From Cinnamomum chago (lineage: Eukaryota; Streptophyta; Magnoliopsida; Laurales; Lauraceae), in contig CP142460.1 of the NCBI GenBank assembly GCA_038049695.1, forward strand, positions 26,320,001 to 26,384,000: a stretch of DNA of 64,000 nt, read 5' to 3'. The position numbers and the translations under genes were made by a program. The notes beneath the pieces are model-generated. The model saw nothing but the letters and a program-made list of their open reading frames with translations. It had not been told where the DNA came from and ran no database searches. This document shows, piece after piece, positions 45,241 to 57,300 of this stretch; within the stretch, counting starts at the first letter, position 1, and each line of letters begins with the position of its first letter.

Positions 45241-45478
45241 TGGGAGATTGTTAGTTTGTATGGTCTCAATCCATCAGTTGATGTAATAAATTGATTAATT
45301 TCTTTATTTATCAATAAAATCATGCTTTCCTTTCATGAGATGAATGATGTGTTATTAATGTGCATTAAGTAATAAAACATCATTCATCTCATGAAAGGAA
45401 ATCATGATTTAATTGATAAATAAAGAAATTAATCAATTTATTACATCAACTGATGAATTGACACCATACAAACTAACA
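45241..45478. repeat. polypurine tract and right inverted LTR pair (U3 arms) of copia 2
   Basis: After the polypurine tract GTGGGAGAT-type run, the plus-oriented U3 starts at 45249 (TGTTAGTTTGTATGG). Near 45355-45362 it turns into the same sequence on the minus strand, ending CCATACAAACTAACA at 45478. The arms are about 102 bp with about four differences, forming a 230-bp near-palindrome. Confidence 0.88.
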
Positions 45479-45483
45479 GTCCC

Positions 45484-45704
45484 AACTATGCTGGGGTTAT
45501 CTACATGAACTCAACTTCTCATTCTAGTAATTTGGTCCAAATCCTCAAATAGGTTGGTTCTTCTCTCAAAATTCATATTAGGTTTGTGAAAAGTATTTCA
45601 CGCTAGTTGTCAAGCTCCCTGAGGCAACTCTCTTCTTTTAGACGGGCTTCTTGTTGCTCAAGGTTGAGCTTGGGCTTGGAATTGGTTTATTCCTCATATA
45701 TAAG
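45484..45704. repeat. dispersed repeat R1, right part
   Basis: CCAACTATGCTGGGGTTATC to TCCTCATATATAAG continues R1 after the copia insertion and is about 90% like R2 at 49450-49675. Confidence 0.75.
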
Positions 45705-46476
45705 AACTAGCAACAGAGGCCCGGGTAAAAATATATATTTAGAATTAGTATTTTTTAAAAATATTATTGATAAAATGTAAATCAATAAAAAAAATAGCAT
45801 GAGCACAATCTGATCTCAACACAACCTAATTTGAGCATAAAATTGGGAACAACATGATAACGATGCCAAATGAGGCCAAAGGCCCATGCTAAGCCTGAGC
45901 TAAAATATAAAAATATACATATTTGGTGTTTTCGGAGGAATATTATTGATAAAAATAAATTACAGAATAAATCTACTATTAATAATCAAGGGCCTGATCT
46001 TTAGGTACACCCATAAAATCTATTAGTGGGGCCAAGCTTAACCTCAATTAGATTTAAACCCATCAATATTTTTTTTTTCACTTTAGAATTCTATAAGAGG
46101 ACCCACTCTTAAAATCTTAATGTGGCCATGAAATCATTGCCATAAAACCCATTGTGGGGCCAAGTTTCACTTCAATCAAAATTAAGCCTATCATTGAGGA
46201 CCCACTAATAAAATCTTAATGTTCCATGAAGCAACGCTATAAGTTTATTGTGGGGCCAAGTTTTACTTAAATCAGACTTCAGGCCACCATCGTAGTTTCT
46301 GCACATAGGATTTTATAAGAGGGACCCCACCAATGTATTTTTCATAAGTTTCAATGTTAGTATGAAGGTAATATTATAAACCCATTAGGAGGCCCTTTAT
46401 TAAATCCATAATATTTCAAAATTATAATATTTTTTTCAAATCATCAACCCAAGTTTTATTCAAGTAACACCAAGGT
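45705..46476. other. spacer between R1 and R2, no gene
   Basis: AT-rich, with internal loosely repeated sentences (CCCATTGTGGGGCCAAGTTT-like at about 46151, 46248 and a related one at 46026). This may be older, diverged repeat. Confidence 0.5.
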
Positions 46477-49400
46477 GCCACCACCCTTGGCCCATCCAGA
46501 CTGGAGAATTGTTGCATGATAATTGTCGCGTCCCCGGAACGGATCCCGAGACACGCGGAATCTGTCTCCTATGAACAAGTTTGCGGAAGCGTGCAGCAAA
46601 TCACATCAAGATAAGCACCAATAAATTTTTTAGTGCTATAACAATTAATATCAAGACATAGTATCAAAAGAAAGGAGTTGACATGGCATTCCCATCATAA
46701 TTCAAGTTATAAGGTTAATGCAAAAGTAAGTTTAGTTGCATCCCATAAGAGGCCAACAAAGGCCAATACAATTCTCAAAATAATAAAAGAACCCAAATGA
46801 AAAAATGTAGCGAAACTCAAGAATCCACCCGACGTCTAGATGACATCGTCGGGTTGCCACTCTCTAACTGGGGGTGGCTCAAGAGCCTCCTCCGGACGTT
46901 CCTCCTCGAAGGCAACGTCACCTGCACCTGGTCACCAACATACAAGGGTCAAACACAACAGTTTGGCAGGTAATCAATTTAGGCATGAGCATATGGTAGT
47001 AAACGTTAAAGGAAACATTTAAAGAAATTTTGTTAAATTGTAAACAGTTACATGACTACGATCCATTTCAAAATGCGAGCAAAACTGACATAAATACTTA
47101 TAATATCATGAATAGTTAAATTCCACAAAGAGCCCATCCTTTCTCTATCATTTATAATGAAAAGAGAAAGCACGCACAACAAGCACTATATACATAATGT
47201 AATCACGACACGATTCCCACATATACGGGGATTCCAGCCGCGGAACCGGACACGCACGATGAGTAATAAAATACACGACCAGTCTGCAGACAATCCACAT
47301 GTTTAAGGACCCCCAGACAGTGGATCAAACTGAAAGGACAGTCCAAGCTCAGTGGTGTTCACTTAAATTCATGAATGCACAAAACATGCGAAACACTGTT
47401 TATACATGTCGAGATAAAAGGGAAAGATCACTTATCAAAACACGATGAACACGACTAGCAAAAGGCATAATTCATATGCATAACACGCTTAAGAAGTGAC
47501 CCCTTTTCTTAAAACAAATCTTCAAAACGAGCTTGTACTAAAACTTCAAAACGAGTACACAATGATATTCATTGTATCAAAACGAAAGTACGAACACAAA
47601 AGCCTATCAAGCACATGTAAGGACCTTTGCTTGATCTTTGTGTAAACGAAGCCCAAATGTTGGAATTAAAATGGAATCGGTCCCGGAAGTTCAAAGACAT
47701 CTCAGGTTTCGAGTGCACAATATGAAGAGAAAGGTCACTCAACCTGTTCTAGTTTTCATTCTTACAAATACTCTTCAAAATAGGCATTTTGTCAATTTCG
47801 GTTAGCACGCGCTCAGCTGTTGGTTAACCGAAATGGGATATGGCGGCTAGCCGCAAGCTGACCGACAGGCTGACCGCTGGAACTCAGGTCTGAAAACTTA
47901 GCTCTCTGGAAAAGGAGCCGTAAAGAATTCGGTTGGCCAGCGGTTAGCCGAAATAGGATATGGCAGCTAGTCGCAAGCTAACCGTCACGTTGACCGAAAC
48001 CCCCTGTCAAAATGCAAGCTTCTAGAAAGGGAACCGCCGAACTCGGTCAGCTCGCGGTTAGCAGAAATAAGGATTTTGTCTAGCCGCCAGCTGGCCAGCG
48101 GCTGACCAAAACTGCACGGGAAGTGCAGTTCAGTTCAAATTTCCACATTTCTTCTTCCCTTCTTCTTGGTTCTCATTCAACCTGCATTTCCCTGAGCCTA
48201 CATGCTCTCCAAGGGATAAAACACGCATTTTTCCACAATTTCAAACATTCAATCCAAGGAAAACATGATCATGAAGCTTATAAATAAGTTCATATGCAAA
48301 ATTTCTAGAATAACAATGAAATCTAAAATACACATGCAACAATGATCCTATAGAGATTACTTGCCTTTGCCCAAATGCTAAACAATCCTCTTCAAGCACT
48401 CTTACTCAAGAGCTAAACCAACACTACAAGAATCCCAAGGGAAATCCACTCAAACTCAACAAAAATGAAAACAAAGAACCCATTTTCACAAAAGGGTTTG
48501 TAAACAAGAAAAAAACAAGATTTTAAGGAACTAAAAAGACTCCATGAAAGGTATGGGTTGAAGCTCTTTCCTAGAAATGCCCAAACAAAAAGGGAATGAA
48601 GACAGTGGAGAGCTTGCTCACTTCTAACTTTCAAGAAAAGGACATCAATAGAGCTTGAGATGAGAGGAAGAAGATGATGGCCTTAGAATTCCATTTGGAC
48701 GCTTCTAGCTTGGCTATGCAAGGTGAGGAAGATGAAAGAAAAGAGGGTTTTCTCTCCTTTGGCTGCTCTAGGGTTAGGGATTGAGAATGAAAAGAGGGAA
48801 AAAGAAAGAGGGTTGGCTTAAAACACTTGTAAGTGGGGCCCAAATGGCCAAATCTTGTATCAATGAAAACATGCTCTTGCGGGCCTCAAATGAACTCGAC
48901 GAAGAAGGATAAAATGACCCTCAAAATATCTAGTTTCCAAAAAGTATATTTTTGACATGGTTTTGGGATATCAAAATTTGTGTCCAGATTTGTGTATAAA
49001 AGACAATTTTACCCTTTTTGGGCCAGAACTTGGGTTTTTTGGGCTGAAAACATGAATGGGCTGAAAACGAAAGTTGTAACACATAGTAAAATCATTCAAA
49101 TGAAATCAAAATCACAATTAAAAAATGAAAACCGATACGATCCTCCCAAGCTTACACGTGCACTCAGGCCTTCCTGAGTGTATCTGACTAACACTAAACG
49201 TCCTCAAAATTTCCAAAGCTATATCCAGGACTAAACTAATTATTTCTAACCCAACGACAACTAAACTCATTTAGGACTAAACACACACTAATCGTACACT
49301 AATCGAATTAGTCTGGGTCGGGATCTAACAATCATCATGGTCATCCATTCGACTAACTCTCCCATTGTTCTAAAACTTACATGGAGCCTACTTCATGTTT

Positions 49401-49675
49401 TTAATTATAACCACCACCATCACCACCACCACTTAATTAAGCCTTGTCCCGACTATGTTAGGGTCAGCTACATGAACTCAACTTCTCATTACAGTATTTT
49501 AGTCCAAATCCTCAAATAGGTTGGTCCTAGCTTCTCTCAAAATTCATATTAGTTTTGTAAAAAATATTTCGTGCTAGCTGTCAAGATACCTGAGGCAACT
49601 CTCTTCTTTTATATGGGCTTCTTGTTGCTCAAAGCTGAGCTTGGGCTTGGAGTTGGTTTATTCCTCATATATAAG
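46477..49675. repeat. dispersed repeat R2, split by a solo LTR
   Basis: The left part is 46477-46523 and the right part about 49336-49675. It matches R1 across its whole length, including the CCACCA-rich microsatellite and the CCTTGTCCCGACTATGTTAG motif, and so provides the empty-site view of the copia 2 insertion. Confidence 0.75.
46524..49330 (-). repeat. Tekay-like solo LTR, minus orientation, TSD ATAAT/ATCAT
   Basis: On the minus strand it starts TGTTAGATCCCGACCC and ends CCGGGGACGCGACA. It shares GAGTGGCAACCCGACGATG with the LTR at 17046-20587. Flanks are ATAAT (46519-46523) and ATCAT (49331-49335); R1 at about 20620-20650 gives the unoccupied site and shows that one base of the right copy changed. 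A GGTTAACC/GGTCAGC cluster lies at about 47810-48110. Confidence 0.85.
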
Positions 49676-51411
49676 TATTGTGTATTAATGTGTATACTAA
49701 AAAGCCCACCTTGAGCTTTAACTTAGGCTTGAAACAAAGTTGATCTGAACAGGCCCAGCTCAAGCTTGCTATAAGTAAACTGAACCAGGTAAAGTCCAAG
49801 TTCAACCAAGTCCAATTGATCACTATATGACACTTGTTTTTATAATATTTAATTTACATATTTCACAAACGATCAATTTATTAGGTGGGCTCAACTCCTA
49901 CCAATGTGAAATTATAGTGAGGATATATATAAGAGGGCGACATTTATTTTTTATTTAAAAGAGCTCTTTACTATTTTCATTTATTAAATAAAGATCCTTG
50001 TGAAAGACAAAAGGAATCTTTGGTTAAGAAAAAGGAAAAGGACGTGCAATTTAATTAAAAAAAAGGTATTTTCATTATTTTTAAAGATTCAAAAAATAAA
50101 TTTAACGTTGTTACCTTTCAATATGTAGTAATAACCAATTGAAGCGAGTCCATAAAAATTAATAACTTTTTATAATTATCATTTTATGATCCTCTTTCAA
50201 GGTGGTTGAACATTAGGGGCTTGCCAACACACTCATGGTTGAGTGGTGTTGGCATCTAGCATCACACACAAGCTCAGAGATCAGAGATCGATCCTTGGGC
50301 TTCAAGTTTAGAGTACCACTCTAGTGGTCTAACTTAATGAAAAATAAAATAGAAAACAAAAAACATGAAGGAGCTTTTTTTTTCAATTTTTTTTATACTT
50401 CCCCTTTAATTTTTGTGCTTAAGATTTTTCATAAATAGACCCACTTATGAGCCTTCCCAACTTCACGTCGAGTGCCAGCTTGCGAGGATCGGGAATAGTT
50501 GTGAAAATCGTTTCATTTCTGGTGAAATCCCTAAGATTTTTCATTTCAGGCTTCATTCCAAAAACGGAGCACCATATTCCAATTTTTCGCCCAATTTTGC
50601 CCAAAATGTTGAATTTGGGTTGATTTAGCCCAATTTCGCCCGAAATGGGCCCTCTTATGATTTCTATACCATAAATAAAAAGGGACAATCTCTCTATTAG
50701 TTTTTCCTCCTGGTTCCTTTCCTTTCTTTCTTTTCCTACTTTTAAGGCAGTTTGGGTGGACAATCTTCCTTGGCCCTTTAGTGCAAGGGGTATACTTAAC
50801 ACACATGCCCAGGGGCCCACCTCCATTAGTTCTCTTTTCTCTCATGCTGAGTTTGGTTGGACAACTTGGGAGGCAACCTTTTCTCACCTCTTGGCACCCA
50901 CTTAGATGAACATGTTACCTATGGGCCCCTTTAATTCAAGCTGTCCACTTGAGATTAAGACACAATCTCATGGGGTCCACCTAGCATGCAAGGTACTCAT
51001 TTTTTTGTGCTACCAGCAAACATATTTGGAGAGATTTTTTATCCTATTTGACCTACGAAAGTTTCTGACCCGGTCTTTCGCGATCTTCACTCACCCTCGC
51101 TCTGGTAAAGAGAAGTTTCTTCGTCAATAAATCAGATGAGTGAATGTGTTTTTCAATTTGACATGGATGTGGTTATCGATTTTCTTTCTTTCGATGGTTG
51201 TTTGTTGATATTTGATTTTCTTCTTTTCACGTGATTGTCTTCATCTTCCTCTCCCATCGATACATTTTCATGTTGCCCCTTTCTGAAGTTCTTCTCCTCT
51301 CGTCTCCTCCAATCCATAGACACCTCACTCACTTCCCCTTGCTCTCTCCGCATTTGATCTCGTTCACAAGGTATGTGGGTTTTTTTTTTCATTTTTTCCT
51401 GTGTTTGATAT
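49676..51411. other. intergenic, no convincing gene
   Basis: AT-rich sequence with short open frames only. A tRNA-like box pair at about 50222-50345 is listed separately. From about 51230 the plus strand is C/T-rich, but no coding exon is recognisable. Confidence 0.5.
50222..50345 (+). repeat. possible tRNA-derived SINE head
   Basis: ATGGTTGAGTGGTGTTGGC resembles an RNA polymerase III box A and, about 55 bp on, GAGATCGATCC resembles box B (GGTTCGANNCC). No clear tRNA fold, tail or duplication is visible, so this is a weak call. Confidence 0.3.
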
Positions 51412-53791
51412 TGATGAGTCCTGAAAGGCGCACATTTTCATACACATTTTGGACCATTTTAAGGGCTTATTGATATTAAAGAGCTTTATTTAGTATCAAA
51501 TCATGTTTTTATGCATTTAGGGTCCATTGTAGTGCATTCATGCATAATTTGCTCAAAAATCACACCTTTTGCATAAATTCATGAAACCAGCCATTTTTGG
51601 AGATTTATTTTTGGAAAGTCGGCTATTTTGGGTGCATCAAGTAGGGTCCCATGCATCATCCGTTTAAGTTCCTTACATAAAATTATTCTTGAATCCATTT
51701 ATTTTAATTTGTGTAGGAGAAATCAAGAATGGGACCCACATTGGTGAAATTTGAGAGAGATCAAGGGTAGGACATCTTTCATGGTGGATCCACATATCTT
51801 GTTATTTTTGGAGATTTGAAAAGTCAACAATGGAAAGGTAGATTTGTGATTTCAAGATCAAGAAAGAAAACTTTAGATTTGGTAAGATCTAATTCTTACT
51901 AAGTTTGAAAATTCAAAAATCAAGAAAGAAATTCAAGAAAGGAAAGTGTGCTCAAAGAGTTAACTGGTCAATCAAAGAAGCTTGGAAGCTAACCAAAGAT
52001 GGAAGGGGAGTTAAGAAACAAGGAAAGAAATATTCCAAGATCCCGTTGGACGTCCACATGGGTCCCACACACCCCATTGCACAACTAACATTCCATACGT
52101 GCACAATTATTTTCGGATTTTTCAGAGGCAGCAAGATTAAATTGGCCATAACTCTTGATTCAGCCGTCGGATTAGCACAATCCATACACTGTTGGAAAGC
52201 TCTTTTTGAGTAGATATCTTTAGAACCCAAGATTGTGTCAATCGGAGCTAAAACAAGAAAGATATGGCCTCTGGAAGTTGGTACTATAATTTCTACTCGG
52301 GATTGCAATTTTGCACATGGAAGCACCAAAAATCTCTCACTCACCTTGCTACTTCTTTGAAGAATTGTTGGCCAAGGAAGGGACTCGCCATACAAATAAG
52401 ATTGCATGCTACAAACTTGGAGCAAAGAAGGAAAGAAAGAGAGCAAAAATCTATAAATTGAAGGCATAAGCATCCCTCTCCTCTCATGGTTGAAATCATC
52501 CACCTCTCCCTCTAGCTTAATTTCATTCCATCTCTCCCTCTCTTCCCTTTCATCTCAAGCCATCAAGGGGGTTCTTCTCAATGGCCACACCACCACCCTT
52601 GTTTTCTCAACTAGAAAGAGGGATTCTCAATCATCCTAGTATGTATTTTTGTTTTTAATTCTCAATCTTATGTACTCAATTGCATACTAGTATTACTAAA
52701 ATTGTTTCTTTTTAATTCTTGTATTGATTTCTTGTGAATCTTGATATTAGTTTTGCAATAGGGTTAGTTCTTACTTTTGGTAAAGTAATTTTAATTGGCT
52801 TGGAATAATTACTAACAACTCACCTTAGTATCCTCACAATATACCTTGTTTTCTACGGATACATGGTATTTTTGGAGGCAATACAATGTGAAGTTGAAGA
52901 GTGTTGATCAAGAAAAGTTTAATAATCCAAGTCTGAAATTTATTTATTAAAAAGTGAGGATTTATTATTCTCAACTTGAATTGACAACCCAAGTTCAAGA
53001 ATGGGACCCTAGGTTTGCACCTCGAATTTTCTTGGACCTTCAATTGAGAAGAATTAAACGAAGCAACTCACCACTTTTATATTTCAATTTTATTTACCAT
53101 CTTTGATTTATGCACACCACCCTTATTTTCAACACTTCACTTTTAAGTCCTGCACCTTTTACAATTCTATGTCACACAATTTTATTTAGATTTGTTAATT
53201 GCTTGAAAGTGCATTAGACTCATGCGTTTATTTATTTATTTTGCATAACATTAGGTGGCGTTCACGTGAAATTATGAAATTAGATTTATGTTAAACATTC
53301 ATGTGGCAAAAACAGTCCATAAACAAGCCCAGAAAACTGCAGAAACAGGTTTTTTTTTCTTTTTCTTTTTTTTTTTTTTTTTTGCGAAAAGTTCAAAGTG
53401 AGTAGACTAGTCAAATCAAGGTATTTTTTTGTGAAATTTGGAGAAATTGAAGTTCAATATGTGGTCTGTTACATCCCAAGATTTCAGAGCAAAACTATTT
53501 CCAGAGGTTTAAGAACCATTGGCTTAAACATGGCATGTTTGGCTGTCTGTGTACAGAATTTCTGCACAGTTTTAGTTTTTTAGGTCATGTTTACGCATTC
53601 ATATCTTCTTTGTTTTAAACCGTTTTTCACTTCCATTTTTTATATTTGATTCATGCATCATTATAGTTTAAATTCCAGCCATAAAACTCATTTTTAGGTT
53701 GCATTAAATTAGGAGAAATCATGCATAAAAATAGCCATGCATACTAGTTTTTCAGACTTAGAATTTTCTAACATCTCATGGCATACATTGC
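51412..53791 (+). repeat. Tat/Athila-like LTR, broken by CACTA 2
   Basis: It starts TGATGAGTCCTGAAAGG, parallel to the LTR at 36970 (TGATAAGTCC). It shares with it GGTCCCATGCATSAT-type text, GGGTCCCACACACCCCATTG, TGCACAATTATT and TTGGAAAGCTCTTTTTGAG. The expected end (the TGTGGAT-GACCT region) is missing because CACTA 2 is inserted at 53792; the remainder should lie beyond the right edge. Confidence 0.7.
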
Positions 53792-54085
53792 CACTACGTC
53801 AAAAAGGCTGAAAAATGACTGTCGAAGACAGTCATTTTTCTTAAAAAACGACTGCTATTGGCAGTCGGACGAGCAGTCGGCAAAATCGCAGTCGTTTTAG
53901 GAAAACGACTGTCGTTGGCGGTCAACGATTTTTCAAATTAACGACTGTCTACGACTGTCATTTTTTTAAAGACGGACTTCATCAGTCGAAAATATTTTAA
54001 GTCATTTTCTAAAAACTATATAACAAAATTGACTTATCGTTCAATTAGTGACTGTTTAGAGCAGTCGTTTTATTAGAGGGTTTTT
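53792..54085. repeat. CACTA 2 terminus and subterminal repeats
   Basis: At least nine copies of CGACTG or its complement CAGTCG, several as palindromes (GACTGTCGAAGACAGTC, ACGACTGCTATTGGCAGTCG), are clustered within 290 bp of the end. The unit differs from the ACCGACG array of CACTA 1. Confidence 0.85.
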
Positions 54086-54386
54086 AAAAAGAATATTTCA
54101 TTATTAATTTTTAATTTTTATATTTTTTAATAAAAATTCTATAATTTTCATAACTGTAAGTTAGCATCAACCATACAAACATCCATTATCCATCAAATAA
54201 ATAACTCAAATAAGCTAATAAATCATCCATCCACTTAAAATTTAAGCCATCAAAGTAGCTACAGTAAATGGTAAAAAATTAACAAAAACCACGTTCACGT
54301 TCGGTATTACTAATACCACGATCACACACATCAGTGTAAATACTACAAATAAAGTCATCTAGCAGTAAATCATGTGGGCTTTGAAA
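54086..54386. other. AT-rich interval between subterminal repeats and the transposase 3' end
   Basis: No gene seen; probably the 3' untranslated region of the minus-strand transposase transcript. Confidence 0.5.
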
Positions 54387-57300
54387 CTAGCCAAACACGG
54401 TTCTATATGTGGGCCATGAAATGATGTCACCCACGGTGAGATCCCCAAAAGTCTTTTCTCCACCCAATAACTCTACGTCAAACTTCAAGATCTCATCTAC
54501 AACGATCCTATAGCATCCTTCCTCCTCAATTGACAAACTGAGAACGCGTCCAAGGGCAACGGTAATATCTTTTCGCACGTAATGCAACAGCCTGCATGTA
54601 CCCTGGCGTGTATTAGTATTCGGTTGATTTGTACATGCCACTTGACATGAAGAATTATCCTGAGCCTACAAACAATATTACAAATGCATTGTGTTAGTAT
54701 TTCATCAATCAAGATAATTAATTAATTTATCGAATCAATCATGTAAGAAAAATAAACATTGTACCTGAGATGAACTACCATGATAAGTTGAAGGTCGCAC
54801 TTGTGTCCCACCTTGGGTAAGAGTTTGTTTCAGTTCATCCATTTCCCTCTGTATGCCCATATGATCCTCCTTCAACCTTTTCACCTCAGTTTGAAGATGT
54901 GAATTGCATTCATGCTCCTCCTCCAAGGCTCTTTTATAAGGAGCTGAATGTTTTATGGCCGTTTTTGAAATAGTGCCTAAGCCACGTACGCGTCCTCGGC
55001 TATCACGACCAAAGACCTATGAAAAAAAAACAAGTATACCATAAAACCCACAAAATTAAAGATTACTAACATTAAAAGATATTATGATCACCAAGCAATA
55101 AAAAGATACCTTTGTAACTGCATCATGGTCTAAATCACCTTGCGCAACCGAGCTGTCAGATTCATATGCAGTAATAACATCATACTGCAATAACAAAAAA
55201 GGATAAATAAGAAACATAAACACATTTTGGCAATCATTAACAGATACTTCATAAAAATGTTCCGTAGAAAAATTTCTAATGTGAAAGATTTCTCGAAATT
55301 TCGGCAGAGTCTCCCCTGCACGTGTGACATTTAATTTTTTTTTACAACCTGCTAAGTACCTGTACATGCCAAAAAAAAAAACACTTCATATAAACAACCC
55401 AATTCCCAAACACATTACAAAGTCATTCACGTCACTATGTCATCAGTCATACACCATTCGACCATAGCACTTCAATGCCCCAACACGCTAGAAAGATGCA
55501 CCCAAAAAAAATTATGTCCATGCATATTTGCTGTTTGCATGAGCATTCTGAAGAAGTGTAGCTGCAATGTAAAATTACCAGTATCATTGGAACATGAAAA
55601 CGAGTGTTTGCCTCGATTAGTTTCATATAAACTATATTCTCCAATCATCAGGTTATTATTGGTTAAAAAGCCATCTTACATAATTATTGGATTAATAGAA
55701 ATTACACTATCTCCCAGAACAGAGTGTGATATAATGTGAGAAGATGCAATAAATGTGACTACACTATGTCTTTCTCTTCGTGCTACAGAGATGAACCAGT
55801 CTGTGGTATAAAATCATCATCTGGTACACTTTGTCATATGGCTTTGATTCACTGTTTCAAATTGTAATTGAAAGCCTTGCAACTGAGTTACTAAAACTCT
55901 ATGCCTGTCAGGTCTTATGAGTTATATGAGAATCTGGACTTGAGAAACTATAAAATGGAAACCTGGTTTACTGTAGAGTAGGAAAATGAGTTTACTCATT
56001 ACTGTGACATGGCAACATGGGGTGGCTTCTTTTTTTTTATAATGCCTGCTCGTCCCTTATTTAATTGCAACTATGATTAGAATAAGTAAAAAGAGATCCA
56101 GCAACTTGATTGGTGCTTTTAGGCACATTTTCGTATTTTAGTTCATTAATATTTATTTCTTTTATACTTTTATGAGGCTATTTCTATTCCAACAAAGGGC
56201 ACGTTTGTGTTGCAGAAATGGTTGAGACAGGTAAGCGATCCCGCTACTAGAGGGACCATGACAATGAGGGCAAATATCATAAGAAAAGAGGCAGCAACAA
56301 GGACTACTTGGCTGATGGGGAGTTAGTTGTATATCGAATTCTTTGCCCAGATGGTGTTATTGGAAGTGTGATAGGCAAGAGTGGCAATGTGATAAATACC
56401 CTAAGGCAAGAGACACATGCAAGGATTAAGGCAAAAGTCTGGAAGCACTATCAGACTAAGAAGGAATTTTTTGGGGAATTTTTGGTTTAGGGTCTTTGTA
56501 TTTTAGTGGACTAGATGCAACTATACACAATATACTACTACAATACTGTTTATTAATTCAGAGAATATGGTTCCAATAAATTCAATGTAGCTCATGAGAA
56601 CACACCTCTAAATCTCAGTAAGTAATCAGATCAAAACTAAATAACTATGCCCAACTAACTGTCATGTTCAAAGCTGGAGCCAGATCCGAAGAGGCTTTGA
56701 CTTTCCTATCTGGTCACAGGACTTTGAAAATTATGTCTGAGGTCATATCTGAATTATGTCTACAACATTCACCACTCAACCATAGCACTTCAATGATTTA
56801 CTTCACACAAACACCACGAATATTAAATAAAAGGATTCGCAAGTAACAATTCAAATGAATAACCTATTCACCAATTATAGTAAAATGGTTCTCACCACAT
56901 GGGGGCTCGATGCTGATCCATCCTTCCTTTTATGGGTGGCCAAAAAGAGATCCATGCGATTTAATGGTTGATCCGGATTTTTTGCTTTCTGTAAAAAAAA
57001 ATTGGGATATTTTAAAAATATACTAGCACAAATATCCATGCTGAGCACAACTGTCCATACAAGATTCAATGTAAACTAATGTTCATTCAGTCTAATTCTT
57101 TTTATGTGTCTTGTAATCAACCATCTATAAAAGAATAAAGTATAATTGCAAAAAGAAGCTAGATATGTGCACAAATCTTACCAACTCTGCAGCCACTCTG
57201 GCCTGTCCCTTCCTGCCCGTTGTGTGAGGGCTCTTCAACTTTGACCTAGCAATCTTACCAGCCTCCCTGGCAGCTAAGGCCGCCGACGTCGAGGATATGT

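Larger units (their letters stand above)
20749..45478. mobile_element. Ty1/copia element 2 with inverted interior, TSD GTCCC
   Basis: The outer ends are TGTTGGAAG (20749) and CAAACTAACA (45478), with target duplications GTCCC at 20744-20748 and 45479-45483. The empty site is seen in R2 (about 49440-49475). The outer ends are those of a minus-oriented element, but PBS, gag, pol and polypurine tract all read on the plus strand. Each end therefore holds two LTR pieces head to head. Nested inside are an Athila-like element (21319-36571) and a Tat-like solo LTR (36970-39585). Confidence 0.82.

Noticed and set aside
45249..45478. A stand-alone palindromic MITE
   Set aside because: Its arms are U3 sequence after a polypurine tract, and the GTCCC duplication pairs with 20744, not with a site next to the palindrome.
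51905..52503. Frames of 102 and 183 codons in the Tat-like LTR
   Set aside because: Opposite-strand overlapping frames inside LTR sequence also found at 36970-39585, with no recognisable domain.
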